DNA of 64,000 bases from Paracidovorax wautersii (GTDB lineage Bacteria; Pseudomonadota; Gammaproteobacteria; Burkholderiales; Burkholderiaceae_C): the NCBI RefSeq assembly GCF_031453675.1, contig NZ_JAVIZX010000001.1, positions 4,114,001-4,178,000 of the forward strand. The letters run 5' to 3'. The position numbers and the translations under genes are program-made. How positions within the stretch are numbered: the stretch's first letter is position 1; the number at the start of each line of letters is the position of its first letter. This document shows, one piece after another, positions 48,448-58,206 of the stretch. A model generated the notes under the pieces. The model saw nothing but the letters and a program-made list of their open reading frames with translations, was not told the DNA's origin and did no database searches.

Positions 48448-50361
48448 TTACTGCGATTCCTGCGCAGGGCGAGGCGCCTTGATCTGGACCTTGAAGCGCT
48501 TCTTGAGCGTTTCGTAGTAGGCGAGGGCCTCGGCATTGCCCCAGGTCTGCAGATATTGCTGGTGCTGCTGGCTCTCGGTCGCAGCGTCCACAGCATCGCG
48601 CGGCAGCACCCGGTTGACCTTCAGTACTGCATACCCTTGCGCGCCCAGGTCCACGCCGGACCAAGCTGGCAGCGCGTCCACCGGGGCGTGCAGGGCGGCT
48701 TCGAGCACCTGGCGGGGTTGGTTGCGCGGCTGGTCACGCGACACCACGGCAGGCGCTGACAGAGCCGCGACCGGACCCGAAGCCGATTTCCACTCTGCCA
48801 GCTTGGCCTCGCCTTCCTTGCGCGCCAGTTCGGCAGCCTTGTCCGCCACGTACATCTGGCGCACCTGGGCCTGCACGGCTTCATAGGGCAGGGTTTGGGC
48901 AGGCGCGTACTTCACCACCCGGCCGGCAGCCATCGTGTTGGCAGCGATTTCGACGGCTTCCGTGTTGCGCTTGCTTTCGAGCGATTCGGGCTGGAACAAC
49001 GCCTCCAGGAAACGCGCATTCGCCAGAGGACCCGCGGCTCCAGGCGCCGCCGTACGGGCCACGCCTTCAGCCGTCTGCACCTTCAGCTTGAGCTTGTCGG
49101 CAACGGGTTGCAGGCTGTCCGGCTGCTCATACACGCCGTTGGCAAACGCCTCGGCCACCTCGGCGAACTTGCGCAGGGCCTGCTGCTGCTTGAGCTCGTT
49201 CTCCAGAGAGGCACGCACCATGTCGAAGGAGGGCTGCGGCGGGCGCTTGATTTCCGTCACCGTGATGATGTGGTAGCCGAAATTGGTTTCCACCACATCG
49301 CTGATGTCGCCCTTCTTCAAGGCGAAGACCGCGTCTTCGAATGGCTTGACCATCGCGCCGCGACCGATGAAGCCCAGATCGCCGCCGGCGGCGCTGGAAC
49401 CAGGGTCCTGCGAGTTCTTGCGCGCCACGTCGGCAAAGCTGCCCGGCGCCTTGCGTACCTGCTCCAGCAGTTCCGTAGCGCGCGCCTTGGCCTTTTCGCG
49501 GTCGGCGCTGGAAGCCCCTTGGGGCGCATTGATCAGGATATGGCTCGCACGGCGTTCCTCGGCACCCGACAGGCGCTCGAGGTTTTCCTTGTAGTACGTG
49601 CGCAGGTCATCCTCGCTCAGCGTGATACCCGCCTGGACGGCAGCCAGGTCGAGCACGACGTATTCCACGCTCGCCTGTTCGGCACGCTGGAACTTGGCAG
49701 ACTGGGCTTGGTAGTAGGCCTGCAGGTCCGAATCCGACGCAGCCACCTTAGCGGCATAGTCGGCGGGGTTGAAACTCGCTACCTGGATTTCGCGGCGCTG
49801 GTAAAGCGCATCCACGGCGAGCTTGGATTGCGCCGTGCCGGCGATGGCCGATTCCATCACGCTGCCCATCACCTGGTTGGTGGCGATCTCCCGCCGAATG
49901 GCGGCCTCGAAGCCTTCCGGCGTCAGCCCCTGTGCGCCGACCAGCGCCCGGTAGGCATCGCCATCGAGCGTGCCGTCGGGGCGCTTGAGGTTGGCGATGG
50001 CGGGCATAGCCTGCAGTTCGCGAGCCAGGCGTGCATCGCTGGTCAGCAGGTGCATATCGCTCGCAGCGGCCTGCAGCACCCGGTCGCGCACCATGCGCTC
50101 CAGCGTTGCATAGCGTGCTTCGGGCGAGTCCAGCAGGCGGCCATCGATGGAGGGTGACTGCGCGCGGATGCGGTCCACTTCAGCACGATGCGCGTTGTCC
50201 CAGTCGGCCTGCGTGATGTCGTGGCCGTCAACGCGGGCCACCGCAGCGCTTTTCTCGGAGAAGTAGTTGTGGTCGATACCGACGAGGACGAACGACGGAA
50301 TGATCAGCAAGAACAGCAACACCATCGCGATCTTGGAGTGCTTGCGGATGGACTCGAACAT
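48448..50361 (-). CDS. ppiD: Periplasmic folding chaperone PpiD (parvulin-like peptidyl-prolyl isomerase)
   Basis: 637 residues. One N-terminal membrane anchor (MFESIRKHSKIAMVLLFLLI and IPSFVLVGI) is followed by the periplasmic SurA-like N-terminal domain (VDGHDITQADWDNAHRAEVD), a parvulin domain at about 265-365 (RRASHILINAPQGASSADRE, FADVARKNSQDPGSSAAGGD, GDISDVVETNFGYHIITVTE) and a C-terminal SurA-like part. It assists folding of exported proteins as they leave the Sec channel. It lies between tRNA-Val and tRNA-His; all run on the minus strand, but each has its own signals. Confidence 0.95.
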   Translation of the reverse strand: MFESIRKHSKIAMVLLFLLIIPSFVLVGIDHNYFSEKSAAVARVDGHDITQADWDNAHRAEVDRIRAQSPSIDGRLLDSPEARYATLERMVRDRVLQAAASDMHLLTSDARLARELQAMPAIANLKRPDGTLDGDAYRALVGAQGLTPEGFEAAIRREIATNQVMGSVMESAIAGTAQSKLAVDALYQRREIQVASFNPADYAAKVAASDSDLQAYYQAQSAKFQRAEQASVEYVVLDLAAVQAGITLSEDDLRTYYKENLERLSGAEERRASHILINAPQGASSADREKAKARATELLEQVRKAPGSFADVARKNSQDPGSSAAGGDLGFIGRGAMVKPFEDAVFALKKGDISDVVETNFGYHIITVTEIKRPPQPSFDMVRASLENELKQQQALRKFAEVAEAFANGVYEQPDSLQPVADKLKLKVQTAEGVARTAAPGAAGPLANARFLEALFQPESLESKRNTEAVEIAANTMAAGRVVKYAPAQTLPYEAVQAQVRQMYVADKAAELARKEGEAKLAEWKSASGPVAALSAPAVVSRDQPRNQPRQVLEAALHAPVDALPAWSGVDLGAQGYAVLKVNRVLPRDAVDAATESQQHQQYLQTWGNAEALAYYETLKKRFKVQIKAPRPAQESQ

Positions 50362-50392
50362 GGTCAGGCTTTCAAAAACTGCAATTCACAGC

Positions 50393-50425
50393 GGCAAAAG
50401 AAAAGGCGAACTCTCGTTCGCCTTT
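50393..50425 (-). terminator. Intrinsic terminator of the hupB/tRNA-Val transcript
   Basis: Minus strand: AAAGGCGAA, 6-nt loop, TTCGCCTTT followed by TCTTTT. A perfect 9-bp stem directly downstream of tRNA-Val. Confidence 0.85.
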
Positions 50426-50435
50426 GCTCGGGTGG

Positions 50436-50511
50436 TGGTGGGTGCTGACGGGGTCGAACCGCCGACCTACGCCTTGTAAGGGCGCCGCTCTACCAACTGA
50501 GCTAAGCACCC
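50436..50511 (-). tRNA. tRNA-Val (anticodon TAC)
   Basis: 76 nt with encoded CCA. Acceptor GGGTGCT/AGCACCC, D-arm GCTC..GAGC, anticodon arm GCGCC-CTTACAA-GGCGT (TAC), T-arm CGGCGG-TTCGAC-CCCG type. It begins 15 bp after the hupB stop with no promoter or terminator between, so it is probably cut from the hupB transcript. Confidence 0.97.
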
Positions 50512-50526
50512 CACCTTAACTAAACA

Positions 50527-50799
50527 TCAATTCAGGGCATCTTTCAACGCCTTGCCCGGACGGAACTTCGGAACTTTAGCAGCCTTGATTTTAATCGTAG
50601 CGCCAGTACGGGGATTACGGCCGGTGCGGGCAGCGCGCTTGCCCACGGCGAAAGTACCGAAACCGACCAGAGACACCGTACCACCCTTCTTCAGGGTCTT
50701 CTTCACCGCATCGATCGTGGACTCCAATGCGCGCGCAGCGGCTGCCTTGGAAATATCGGCGTTGTTAGCAATGTGCTCAATCAGTTCGGTTTTATTCAC
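50527..50799 (-). CDS. hupB: DNA-binding protein HU
   Basis: 90-residue nucleoid protein. The start is a GTG at 50799 with GAGAGG seven bases upstream, giving the family N-terminus [20 protein letters not shown]. The dimer helix [14 protein letters not shown]-like region ([20 protein letters not shown]) is followed by [20 protein letters not shown] and the DNA-binding arm [20 protein letters not shown]. An in-frame extension to 50856 is not supported. It is driven by the strong promoter at 50929-50957, with a 120-nt leader. Confidence 0.97.
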   Translation of the reverse strand: MNKTELIEHIANNADISKAAAARALESTIDAVKKTLKKGGTVSLVGFGTFAVGKRAARTGRNPRTGATIKIKAAKVPKFRPGKALKDALN

Positions 50800-51099
50800 A
50801 AGAAGCCTCTCGGGAAAAGAGTGGATGGAATTGTCTTTTGCAAATCTGATCCTCATGCCCTGAATGGCGGCGCGGCCGGATCAGTGGATGAAGAGGCGTT
50901 GGAACAACGGCAGATCATGCTGCGTCAGATTAAAGCCATCGGCTTTCCGGGTGTCAATACGACACTTGGTCTGCGGCAGTCCAGCGGCGGATTCTAGTCG
51001 CATTTGCACCGCAGTCCGGGCGCAAAAGCCGGTTTTCAAGCCCGAAAGGCGCGTCTAGGCACATTCAGGGATTGACATGCTGCTCATGCAAGCGCACCG
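50800..51099. other. Intergenic region upstream of hupB
   Basis: 300 bp. It holds the hupB promoter and leader and the 3' side of pgsA. A second, weaker TAGAAT -10-like hexamer lies near 50991-50996 on the minus strand. No gene is supported here. Confidence 0.6.
50929..50957 (-). promoter_or_regulatory. Sigma-70 promoter of hupB
   Basis: Minus strand: -35 TTGACA (perfect, 50957-50952), 17-bp spacer, -10 TTTAAT (50934-50929, one mismatch). Transcription should start near 50922, about 120 nt before the GTG, leaving a long leader. Confidence 0.85.
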
Positions 51100-51669
51100 C
51101 TATTTGGTCACGCGTGCGCGGATCTCCGGGAGTGCCTTCTGCAGGTAATACACCATGGACCACACGGTGAGCACCGCGGCAATCCAGATCAGCCAAGTGC
51201 CCCACACGCCGGTGTCGATCACGCCCAACAGGCGTCCGTCGTAGAGCAGAAAGGGGATCGCCACCATCTGCACCGTGGTCTTCACCTTGCCCAGCATGTG
51301 AACGGCCACGCTCTTGCTGGCGCCGATCTGCGCCATCCACTCGCGCAGGGCCGAGATGGCGATTTCGCGTCCGATGATGATGAGGGCCACGAACACATCG
51401 GCCCGTTGCAGATGCACCAGTACCAGCAACGAGGCGCAGACGAGGAACTTGTCGGCCACCGGGTCCAGGAACGCGCCGAAGGAAGAGGTCTGGTTGAGCT
51501 TGCGGGCCAGATAGCCGTCGAGCCAGTCGGTCGCGGCGAAAACGACGAACATCACCGTGGCGATGAGGTTGCGGGTGGCCGGGTCCAAGGGCGAATAGAA
51601 CACCCCCACGATCAAAGGTATCGCGACGATGCGCGTCCAGGTCATGATGGTGGGGATGGTGAAGAACAT
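51100..51669 (-). CDS. pgsA: CDP-diacylglycerol-glycerol-3-phosphate 3-phosphatidyltransferase
   Basis: 189 residues with four or more membrane helices. Makes phosphatidylglycerol phosphate from CDP-diacylglycerol. The CDP-alcohol phosphotransferase motif is complete: DWLDGYLARKLNQTSSFGAF followed by LDPVADK (DGxxAR-x8-G-x3-D-x3-D). The start ATG at 51669 gives the usual FTIPTIMTWTRIVAIPLIVG opening. It follows uvrC by 63 bp, a common arrangement, and consumes the product of CdsA (3093-3947). Confidence 0.96.
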   Translation of the reverse strand: MFFTIPTIMTWTRIVAIPLIVGVFYSPLDPATRNLIATVMFVVFAATDWLDGYLARKLNQTSSFGAFLDPVADKFLVCASLLVLVHLQRADVFVALIIIGREIAISALREWMAQIGASKSVAVHMLGKVKTTVQMVAIPFLLYDGRLLGVIDTGVWGTWLIWIAAVLTVWSMVYYLQKALPEIRARVTK

Positions 51670-51732
51670 GGTGCGATTGTGTCATGCGCCAGCCCGCCCG
51701 GGTGGCTGGTGTCGCAGCCTTGTCCGGCTGCG

Positions 51733-53691
51733 TCAGCGCAGCGCGCGGTAGATCTCCTCCGCCAGGTCGCGCGAGATGCCATCGACCGTGACCAGGTCCT
51801 CCACACTGGCCGCAGCCACGCCGCGCACGCCGCCGAAGCGCTGCAGCAGGCGCGCCCGCTTCTTGGGTCCGACGCCGGGAATGTCCTCCAACTGGCTGCC
51901 ACCCACACGCACCTTCGCGCGCGCTGCACGCATGCCCGTGATGGCGAAGCGGTGGGCCTCGTCACGGATTTGGGCCACCAGCATCAGTGCGGCCGAATCG
52001 CGGCCCAGGTAGACCTTCGGGCGCCCGTCGGCAAACACCAGTTCCTCCAGCCCGACCTTGCGGCCTTCGCCCTTCTCCACGCCGACGATGCGGGAGAGGT
52101 CCAGGCCCAGCTCCGTGAAGACCTCGCGCGCCATGCTCACCTGGCCCTTGCCGCCATCCACCAGTACGAGATCAGGCAGGCGCGCCTGGCCGGCACCAGG
52201 CTCCGCTCCACCCGCCTCGCGCAGCGCCTCGGCCACCTTGCTGTAGCGGCGCGTCAGCACCTGGCGCATGGCGGCATAGTCGTCACCGCCGGTGATGCCT
52301 TCGATCTTGAAGCGGCGGTACTCGCTGCTCTGCAACTTGTGGTGATGAAAGACCACGCACGACGCCTGCGTGGACTCGCCCGCCGTGTGCGAGATGTCGA
52401 AGCACTCGATGGTGAGCGCTTCCAGGTCCTCCAGTTCCAAGTCGAGCGCCTCGGCCAGCGCGCGCGTGCGCGCCTGCTGGGAACCCTCTTCGGCCAGCAG
52501 CCGCGCCAGCTGGATATCGGCATTCTTCTGCGCCATGTCCAGCCACGCGCGGCGCTGCTCCCGCGGCTGGTGCACCGCACTCACCCGGACGCCGCCCTGC
52601 AGGGACAGCGCATCGACAAGCGCGCGCTCGATGGGCTCGCTGGTGATCAGCGTGGGCGGAACCTGGATGCCGATGTAGTGCTGCGCGATGAACGCTTCCA
52701 GCACCTGGATCTCCACCGGCCGCGGGACTGCCGCGGCGCCCCCATCCTCTGCCGTGTCCTCTGCCAGGAACACGGCAGCTGCATCCTCGACATGCACGGG
52801 GAAGTAGGCGCGGTCGCCCAGGTGGCGGCCGCCGCGCACCATGGCCAGGTTCACGCAGGCGCGCCCGCCCTGCACCCGCACGGCCAGGATGTCCACATCC
52901 TTGTCCAACAGGGTTTCGATGGCCTGCTGGTGCAGAACGCGCGAGAGCGCGGTGATCTGGTTGCGCACATCTGCTGCCTGCTCGAATTCCAGCCGCGTGG
53001 AATGCTCCAGCATGCGGCCTTCCAGCGCGCGCAGCAGCTCCTGCGTTTCGCCGCGCAGCATGGCCTCCGCATGGGCCACGTCCGCCGCATACGATTGCGG
53101 CGAGATCAGATCCACGCATGGCCCGCTGCAGCGCTTGATCTGGTACAGCAGGCAGGGCCGCGTGCGGTTCGCGAACACGGTGTCTTCGCAGGTGCGCAGG
53201 CGGAACACCTTCTGCAGCAACTGGATGGTTTCCTTGACCGCCCAGGCGCCCGGGTAGGGACCGAAATAGCGGTGGCGCTTGTCCACTGCGCCCCGGTAGT
53301 AAGCCATGCGCGGAAAGCGCTGGCCAGGCGCCTCGCCCTCCCCATCCTTCGCGGCCACACCGGTGATCTTGAGGTACGGGTAGCTCTTGTCGTCGCGGAA
53401 CAGGATGTTGTACTTGGGGTTCAGCGACTTGATGAGGTTGTTTTCCAGCAGCAGCGCCTCGGCCTCGGAGCGCACCACCGTGGTCTCCAGCCGCGCGATC
53501 CGCCCCACCATGTGGCCGATGCGCGTGCCGCCATGGGTCTTGGTGAAATAGCTGGAGACGCGCTTCTTCAGGTTGCGGGCCTTGCCCACATAGAGCAAGC
53601 CATCCTGCGCGTCGAAATAGCGGTAGACGCCCGGCAGGGGCGGCAGCGCGGCCACCTGCGCGAGCAGTTCGGGAGAATGCACATCGGACAT
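51733..53691 (-). CDS. uvrC: Excinuclease ABC subunit C
   Basis: 652 residues from ATG 53691. Makes both incisions in nucleotide-excision repair. The GIY-YIG domain (about 15-95) begins [20 protein letters not shown] and [14 protein letters not shown]. The UVR motif lies at about 205-235, the central C-terminal nuclease domain has [20 protein letters not shown], and the C-terminal helix-hairpin-helix pair includes [20 protein letters not shown] then [20 protein letters not shown]. The in-frame stretch upstream to 53739 is not family sequence. It is the first gene of uvrC-pgsA. Confidence 0.96.
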   Translation of the reverse strand: MSDVHSPELLAQVAALPPLPGVYRYFDAQDGLLYVGKARNLKKRVSSYFTKTHGGTRIGHMVGRIARLETTVVRSEAEALLLENNLIKSLNPKYNILFRDDKSYPYLKITGVAAKDGEGEAPGQRFPRMAYYRGAVDKRHRYFGPYPGAWAVKETIQLLQKVFRLRTCEDTVFANRTRPCLLYQIKRCSGPCVDLISPQSYAADVAHAEAMLRGETQELLRALEGRMLEHSTRLEFEQAADVRNQITALSRVLHQQAIETLLDKDVDILAVRVQGGRACVNLAMVRGGRHLGDRAYFPVHVEDAAAVFLAEDTAEDGGAAAVPRPVEIQVLEAFIAQHYIGIQVPPTLITSEPIERALVDALSLQGGVRVSAVHQPREQRRAWLDMAQKNADIQLARLLAEEGSQQARTRALAEALDLELEDLEALTIECFDISHTAGESTQASCVVFHHHKLQSSEYRRFKIEGITGGDDYAAMRQVLTRRYSKVAEALREAGGAEPGAGQARLPDLVLVDGGKGQVSMAREVFTELGLDLSRIVGVEKGEGRKVGLEELVFADGRPKVYLGRDSAALMLVAQIRDEAHRFAITGMRAARAKVRVGGSQLEDIPGVGPKKRARLLQRFGGVRGVAAASVEDLVTVDGISRDLAEEIYRALR

Positions 53692-53799
53692 GGCGCTATT
53701 GTGGCCAGTGTCCGGCCCGGGTTGGCGCAGCCGGGTCATTCACCCGTCGCACTCCGCAGGCAGCGGGGCAGGAGCCCCTCCCCCGCCGACCCCGGTGCT

Positions 53800-54777
53800 T
53801 CACTCCGCTTCGATGCGCGAAGCCTTCACCACCTGTGCCCAGTTGGCCAGATCGGCCTTCACGCGCTCGCCCAACTGCTGCGGGCCCAGGTAATCCGCCG
53901 TGGCGCCCTGCTCCTGCGCCTTCTGCTGGAAGGCCGGGTTCTGCACGACAGTGCGCACGTCCGCCACCAACTTGTCGACGACGGGCTTGGGGGTCTGGGC
54001 CGGGGCGAACAAAGCGAACCAGGAGGTCGCATTCACCTGCGGGTAGCCGGCCTCTGCCGTGGTGGGCACATTGGGCAGACTGGGCAGGCGCTCCTTGCCG
54101 GTCACGGCCAGCACGCGCAGTTTGCCCGCTTGGATGTGGGGCATGAAGGGCGGTGCCGTGCCGAACGTCAGATCCACCTGGCCGCCCAGCAGATCCTGCA
54201 ACGCGGGGCCGGTGCCCTTGTACGGCACGTGCACCATCTTGATGCCGCCCTGCTGCTCCAGCATGGCGCCCGTCACGTGCTGCAGCGAGCCATTGCCCGA
54301 CGAGGCGTAGTTGAGCTTGCCGGGATTTGCCTTGGCGTAGCTGACCAGCTCGCCCAGCGTCTTCACAGGCAGCCCATCCCGCACGACGATGATCTGCGGC
54401 GCCGAGATGACGTTGGCCACAGGCTGGAAGTCGCTCTGCTCCCAAGCCTTCTGCTTGGTGAGCAGCGGCGAAATCACGTGGTAGCCCGAGTACTGCATGA
54501 GCAGCGTGTACCCATCCGGTTCCGCACGCTTCGCAGCGGCCGCGGCGATGTTGCCGTTGCCGCCGCCCTTGTTGTCCACCACCACCGATTGCCCCAGCAC
54601 GGGGCCCAGCGCCTGGGCCAGCATGCGGGCCGAGAGGTCGGTCGTGCCGCCGGCCGCCGTGGGCACTACCAGGGTCACTGGCTTGGCGGGATAGCTGGCC
54701 TGGGCATGGGCCAGCCAAGGCGTGCAGGCAGCCAGCAAGGCCACAGCCCACTGTCGTCGCGTCGAAATCGTTGTCAT
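53800..54777 (-). CDS. Bug-family tripartite tricarboxylate transporter receptor (second in operon)
   Basis: 325 residues. A signal peptide (RRQWAVALLAACTPWLAHAQ) precedes a two-lobe binding protein: SYPAKPVTLVVPTAAGGTTD, QSVVVDNKGGGNGNIAAAAA, ANPGKLNYASSGNGSLQHVT and MVHVPYKGTGPALQDLLGGQ. Bug receptors bind carboxylates with the same water-mediated loop and serve TctAB permeases or act as sensors. No tctAB gene is adjacent. It is the last gene of the catabolic operon that starts with the CoA-transferase, 79 bp after another Bug gene. Confidence 0.9.
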   Translation of the reverse strand: MTTISTRRQWAVALLAACTPWLAHAQASYPAKPVTLVVPTAAGGTTDLSARMLAQALGPVLGQSVVVDNKGGGNGNIAAAAAKRAEPDGYTLLMQYSGYHVISPLLTKQKAWEQSDFQPVANVISAPQIIVVRDGLPVKTLGELVSYAKANPGKLNYASSGNGSLQHVTGAMLEQQGGIKMVHVPYKGTGPALQDLLGGQVDLTFGTAPPFMPHIQAGKLRVLAVTGKERLPSLPNVPTTAEAGYPQVNATSWFALFAPAQTPKPVVDKLVADVRTVVQNPAFQQKAQEQGATADYLGPQQLGERVKADLANWAQVVKASRIEAE

Positions 54778-54856
54778 GCATGTCTCCGTTGTTGTGATGA
54801 GGGAAAGCGCAAAGCCCAGTCAGGGCGAGTGGGAGGCGGGACAGGCCGACAGCCCG

Positions 54857-55843
54857 TCAGTCGACCGTGGCGCCGGTGTCCTTGACCACCCGGGCCCACT
54901 TGGGCAAATCGGTCTGTACCAGCGTCTTGAGCTGCGCAGACGTGCCGCCGAACGGCTCGCAGCCGACGCTCGCCAGCTTGTCGACCACGTCCTTTTGCTC
55001 AAGTGCCCGCGCCACCTCGGCCTGCAGCCGTGCGACGACGGGCGCAGGGGTGCCCGCCGGGGCGAACATCGCGTACCACGGCGCCTCGCCAAAACCTTGG
55101 AGCGTTTCGCCGATGGTGGGCACGTCCGGCAGCACGGCCACACGCCGAGGGTTCACCACACCCAGCACCTTGAGCTTGCCGGCCTTGATGAAGGCGATCG
55201 ACGAGGGCAGGCTCTGCACCGACAGCGGCACCTGCCCGCCCACCACGTCCGTGGCCGCGGCGGCAGAGCCCTTGTAGGGAATGTGCAGAAGGCGGATGCC
55301 CGCCGCCTTCTGCAGCATCTCGCCGATGAGGTGGTTGAGCGTGCCGTTGCCTGCGGAAGCGATGGTGTAGTGCCCCGGCTGCGCCTTGGCCAGCGCCACG
55401 AGCTCGGCGACGCTGCGGGCAGGGAAGGACGGATGGGCCACCAGCACATAGCCGGCCGTGGCGATGGGCGCCACAGGCTCGAAGTCCTTGAGCGGATCGA
55501 AGCCGGGATTCTTGTACAGCGCAGGGCCGACCACGTGGGCACTGTCGGAAGTCACCAGCAGCGTGTAGCCGTCGTTTCTGGCGCGCGCCGTGGCGGCGGT
55601 GGCCAGCATGCCGCCGGCGCCGGGGCGGTTGTCCACCACCACGCTCTGGCCCATCTGCTCCGTCAGGCGCTGCGCCAGCACACGGGCGATGGCATCGTTG
55701 GCACCGCCAGCCGCCTGCGGCACCACCAGCGTGATGGGCTTGGTGGGGTAAGCATCCTGCGGGCCGGCGCCCCAAGCGCTGGCGCACAGGCCTGCAGCGA
55801 CGGCGACGACGGCTTGGCGCCGGTTGAATGGCAAGGGGTGCAT
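54857..55843 (-). CDS. Bug-family tripartite tricarboxylate transporter receptor (first in operon)
   Basis: 328 residues from ATG 55843. A signal peptide (NRRQAVVAVAAGLCASAWGA) is followed by the Bug fold: AYPTKPITLVVPQAAGGAND, QSVVVDNRPGAGGMLATAAT, AQPGHYTIASAGNGTLNHLI and LLHIPYKGSAAAATDVVGGQ. It is related to, but clearly different from, the next gene's product, so the two may bind different acids. It lies 56 bp after the HMG-CoA-lyase-like gene. Longer in-frame openings upstream are shadows of that gene. Confidence 0.9.
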   Translation of the reverse strand: MHPLPFNRRQAVVAVAAGLCASAWGAGPQDAYPTKPITLVVPQAAGGANDAIARVLAQRLTEQMGQSVVVDNRPGAGGMLATAATARARNDGYTLLVTSDSAHVVGPALYKNPGFDPLKDFEPVAPIATAGYVLVAHPSFPARSVAELVALAKAQPGHYTIASAGNGTLNHLIGEMLQKAAGIRLLHIPYKGSAAAATDVVGGQVPLSVQSLPSSIAFIKAGKLKVLGVVNPRRVAVLPDVPTIGETLQGFGEAPWYAMFAPAGTPAPVVARLQAEVARALEQKDVVDKLASVGCEPFGGTSAQLKTLVQTDLPKWARVVKDTGATVD

Positions 55844-55899
55844 GGTCGTTGTCTCCTGGTTGTAATAGGGCTGGATAAGGGACCGCGGCGGTGGGCCGG

Positions 55900-56880
55900 T
55901 TAGCGTGCCATCGCCCGCGCACGGATGGCCTCGAAGTCCGCAGGCACCGGGTGCAGCGCCCAGCGCGGCCCCGCCTTGGCGATCTGGCTGGGTATGTCGT
56001 GGCCGATGAGCGCGGGCAGCCGCCCGGCTGCCGCCACCAGCGCGGACAGATCGACGCCGGTGTCGTAGCCCATGCACTGCAGCGCGTGCACGATCTCTTC
56101 GCTGCAGACGTTGCCCGAAGCGCCCGGTGCATACGGGCAGCCGCCCAGGCCGCCCAGCGAAGCGTCGAACCGGTCCGCCCCCGCGTCGATGGAGGCCAGC
56201 ACGTTCGCCAGTCCCATGCCGCGGGTATTGTGGAAATGCAATGTGGTCTGCAATGCCGACCAGCGCAGGCGCACCGCCGACACGATGCCGGCCACCTGCG
56301 CCGGATGCGCCATGCCCGTCGTATCGCACAGCGTGACGCCGCCCACGCCCAGTTGCGCAAATCGCTGCACGTAATCGAAGACCTCCGCCTCGGCCACGTC
56401 GCCCTCCATCGGGCAGCCGAACACGCACGACAGCGATACGTTCACGGCCACCTGCGCGGACTGCGCCAGCGCGATGACCTGCGCTAGTGCCGCGAAGGAT
56501 TGTTCGCGTGTCATGCGCAGGTTGGCGAGGTTGTGGGTCTCGCTGACGGACATCACCAGGTTCAGTTCGTCCGTTCGGGCCTCAATGGCACGCTCGGCGC
56601 CGCGCAGGTTGGGTACCAGCGCCGTGTAGACCACGCCCGGCCGCCGCTCGATCTCGCGCATCACGATCTCGGCATCCTTCAACGCGGGGATCGCCGTGGG
56701 CGAGGTGAAAGACGTGACCTCGATCTTCGCCAGCCCGGTGGCGGACAGCGCGTTCACCAGCGCGATCTTGTCGTCCGTCGGCACGAATGCCGACTCCATC
56801 TGCAGCCCGTCGCGCGTGCCCACCTCCTGCATGTGGATGCGGCGTCCTCCCCCCTTCCAAACCGATGCGACCTGGCTCAT
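55900..56880 (-). CDS. HMG-CoA-lyase-like enzyme (DRE-TIM metallolyase)
   Basis: 326 residues. The family splits 3-hydroxy-3-methylglutaryl-CoA or similar acyl-CoAs into acetyl-CoA and a keto acid. It has the start QEVGTRDGLQMESAFVPTDD, the catalytic CysxxGlyCys-like region VNVSLSCVFGCPMEGDVAEA, the metal-binding HFHNTRGMGLANVLASIDAG and the signature GLGGCPYAPGASGNVCSEEI. The gene overlaps the CoA-transferase gene by ATGA and is probably co-translated. The pair would activate a dicarboxylate with CoA and cleave it. The exact substrate (HMG, citramalate or similar) is not shown. Confidence 0.9.
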   Translation of the reverse strand: MSQVASVWKGGGRRIHMQEVGTRDGLQMESAFVPTDDKIALVNALSATGLAKIEVTSFTSPTAIPALKDAEIVMREIERRPGVVYTALVPNLRGAERAIEARTDELNLVMSVSETHNLANLRMTREQSFAALAQVIALAQSAQVAVNVSLSCVFGCPMEGDVAEAEVFDYVQRFAQLGVGGVTLCDTTGMAHPAQVAGIVSAVRLRWSALQTTLHFHNTRGMGLANVLASIDAGADRFDASLGGLGGCPYAPGASGNVCSEEIVHALQCMGYDTGVDLSALVAAAGRLPALIGHDIPSQIAKAGPRWALHPVPADFEAIRARAMAR

Positions 56881-58079
56881 TGCACCACCCCCTTTTCACG
56901 CAGCACGGCGATCTGCGCTGCGCTGAGGCCGGCCTCGCGCAGCACGGCGTCGGTGTCGTCGCCCAGGTGCGGTGCACTGGAGCGGATGGTGCCCGGCGTG
57001 GCCGACAGCTTGGGCACGATGCCCGGCACCTGCACGTCGTAGCCGTCGCGCGTGGTCTGCGTGAGCAGCATGTCGCGTGCGGCGTAATGCGGATCCTGTG
57101 CGATGTCCTGGGCCGTGTAGACCTTGCCGGCCGGAACGCGCGCGCCGCCCAGCACCTGCATCACTTCGGCCACCGAACGGGAGGCCGTCCAGGCGCCGAT
57201 GGCGGCATCGATCTCGCCCACGCGCGCCACGCGGCCGGCGTTGCTGGCCAGGTCGGGGGCATCGGCCAGATCCTGCCGGCCGATGGCGGCCATCAGGCGC
57301 TTGAAGATGCTGTCGCCGTTGCCGGCCACCAGCACCCAGCCGTCTTGGCAGGGGTAGGCGTTGGAGGGTGCGATGCCGGGCAGCGCGCTGCCGGCCGCCT
57401 CACGCACGGCGCCGAACGCGCTGTATTCGGGGATCAGGCTTTCCATCACGTTGAAGACCGCCTCGTGCAGCGCCACGTCGATGACCTGGCCCTGCCCTCC
57501 ATTCACCTTGCGGTGGTAGAGCGCCGTCAGCACGCCGATGGCGCCATGCAGCGCCGCCAGCGTGTCGCCGATGGACACCCCCACACGCACCGGCACGCGG
57601 CCAGGCTCCGCCGTCAGGTGGCGCAGCCCGCCCATGGCCTCGCCGATCACACCGAAGCCGGGCAGGTCTCGGTACGGTCCCGTCTGGCCGTAGCCCGAAA
57701 TGCGCAGGATGACCAGCCCCGGGTTGAGTGCGTGCAGCTCTTCGGGCGACATGCCCCAGCCTTCCAGCGTGCCGGGGCGGAAATTCTCGATCAGGACGTC
57801 GGCCTCTGCGATGAGCTGGCGGGCGATGTCCTGCGCCTCGCTCTGGCGCAGATCGAGCGCCACCGAACGCTTGTTGCGCGACTGCACCTGCCACCATACC
57901 GAGGTGCCGTTCTTGATCATGCGCCAGTTGCGCAGCGGGTCGCCCGCGCCCGTGGCCTCGATCTTGATGACCTCGGCGCCGAACTCGCCCAACGTCTTGC
58001 CGCAGAAGGGGCCGGCGATCAGCTGGCCCATCTCGATCACACGCACGCCTGCGAGGGCGGCCGGGGTAGCGACTTGCAT
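56877..58079 (-). CDS. CaiB/BaiF family class III CoA-transferase
   Basis: 400 residues. Moves CoA between carboxylic acids. It shows GVRVIEMGQLIAGPFCGKTL, EFGAEVIKIEATGAGDPLRN, NKRSVALDLRQSEAQDIARQ, the catalytic Asp region of the family and NFRPGTLEGWGMSPEELHAL. The central GQGQVIDVALHEAVFNVMES is also typical. I choose ATG 58079, which has AGGA at a good distance; an ATG at 58088 has almost no spacing. It is the first gene of a minus-strand operon and faces the LysR regulator. Confidence 0.9.
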   Translation of the reverse strand: MQVATPAALAGVRVIEMGQLIAGPFCGKTLGEFGAEVIKIEATGAGDPLRNWRMIKNGTSVWWQVQSRNKRSVALDLRQSEAQDIARQLIAEADVLIENFRPGTLEGWGMSPEELHALNPGLVILRISGYGQTGPYRDLPGFGVIGEAMGGLRHLTAEPGRVPVRVGVSIGDTLAALHGAIGVLTALYHRKVNGGQGQVIDVALHEAVFNVMESLIPEYSAFGAVREAAGSALPGIAPSNAYPCQDGWVLVAGNGDSIFKRLMAAIGRQDLADAPDLASNAGRVARVGEIDAAIGAWTASRSVAEVMQVLGGARVPAGKVYTAQDIAQDPHYAARDMLLTQTTRDGYDVQVPGIVPKLSATPGTIRSSAPHLGDDTDAVLREAGLSAAQIAVLREKGVVQ

Positions 58080-58206
58080 TCCATCCATCCTGCTTGTCTC
58101 CTTGCAGCCGCATGATGCCCCCGGCCACGGCCAGCACAAAACGCTGAAAGGCGAAGCCGCCATCGCAAACCGGCATAGCCGATCGCCGGCCGGTACCATC
58201 GGCCCC

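Noticed and set aside
51298-54885. A 1195-codon open frame on the plus strand, antisense to pgsA, uvrC and a Bug gene
   Set aside because: It runs opposite three well-identified genes, has no ribosome site or family signature, and is His/Gln/Arg-rich as expected for an antisense frame of GC-rich genes.
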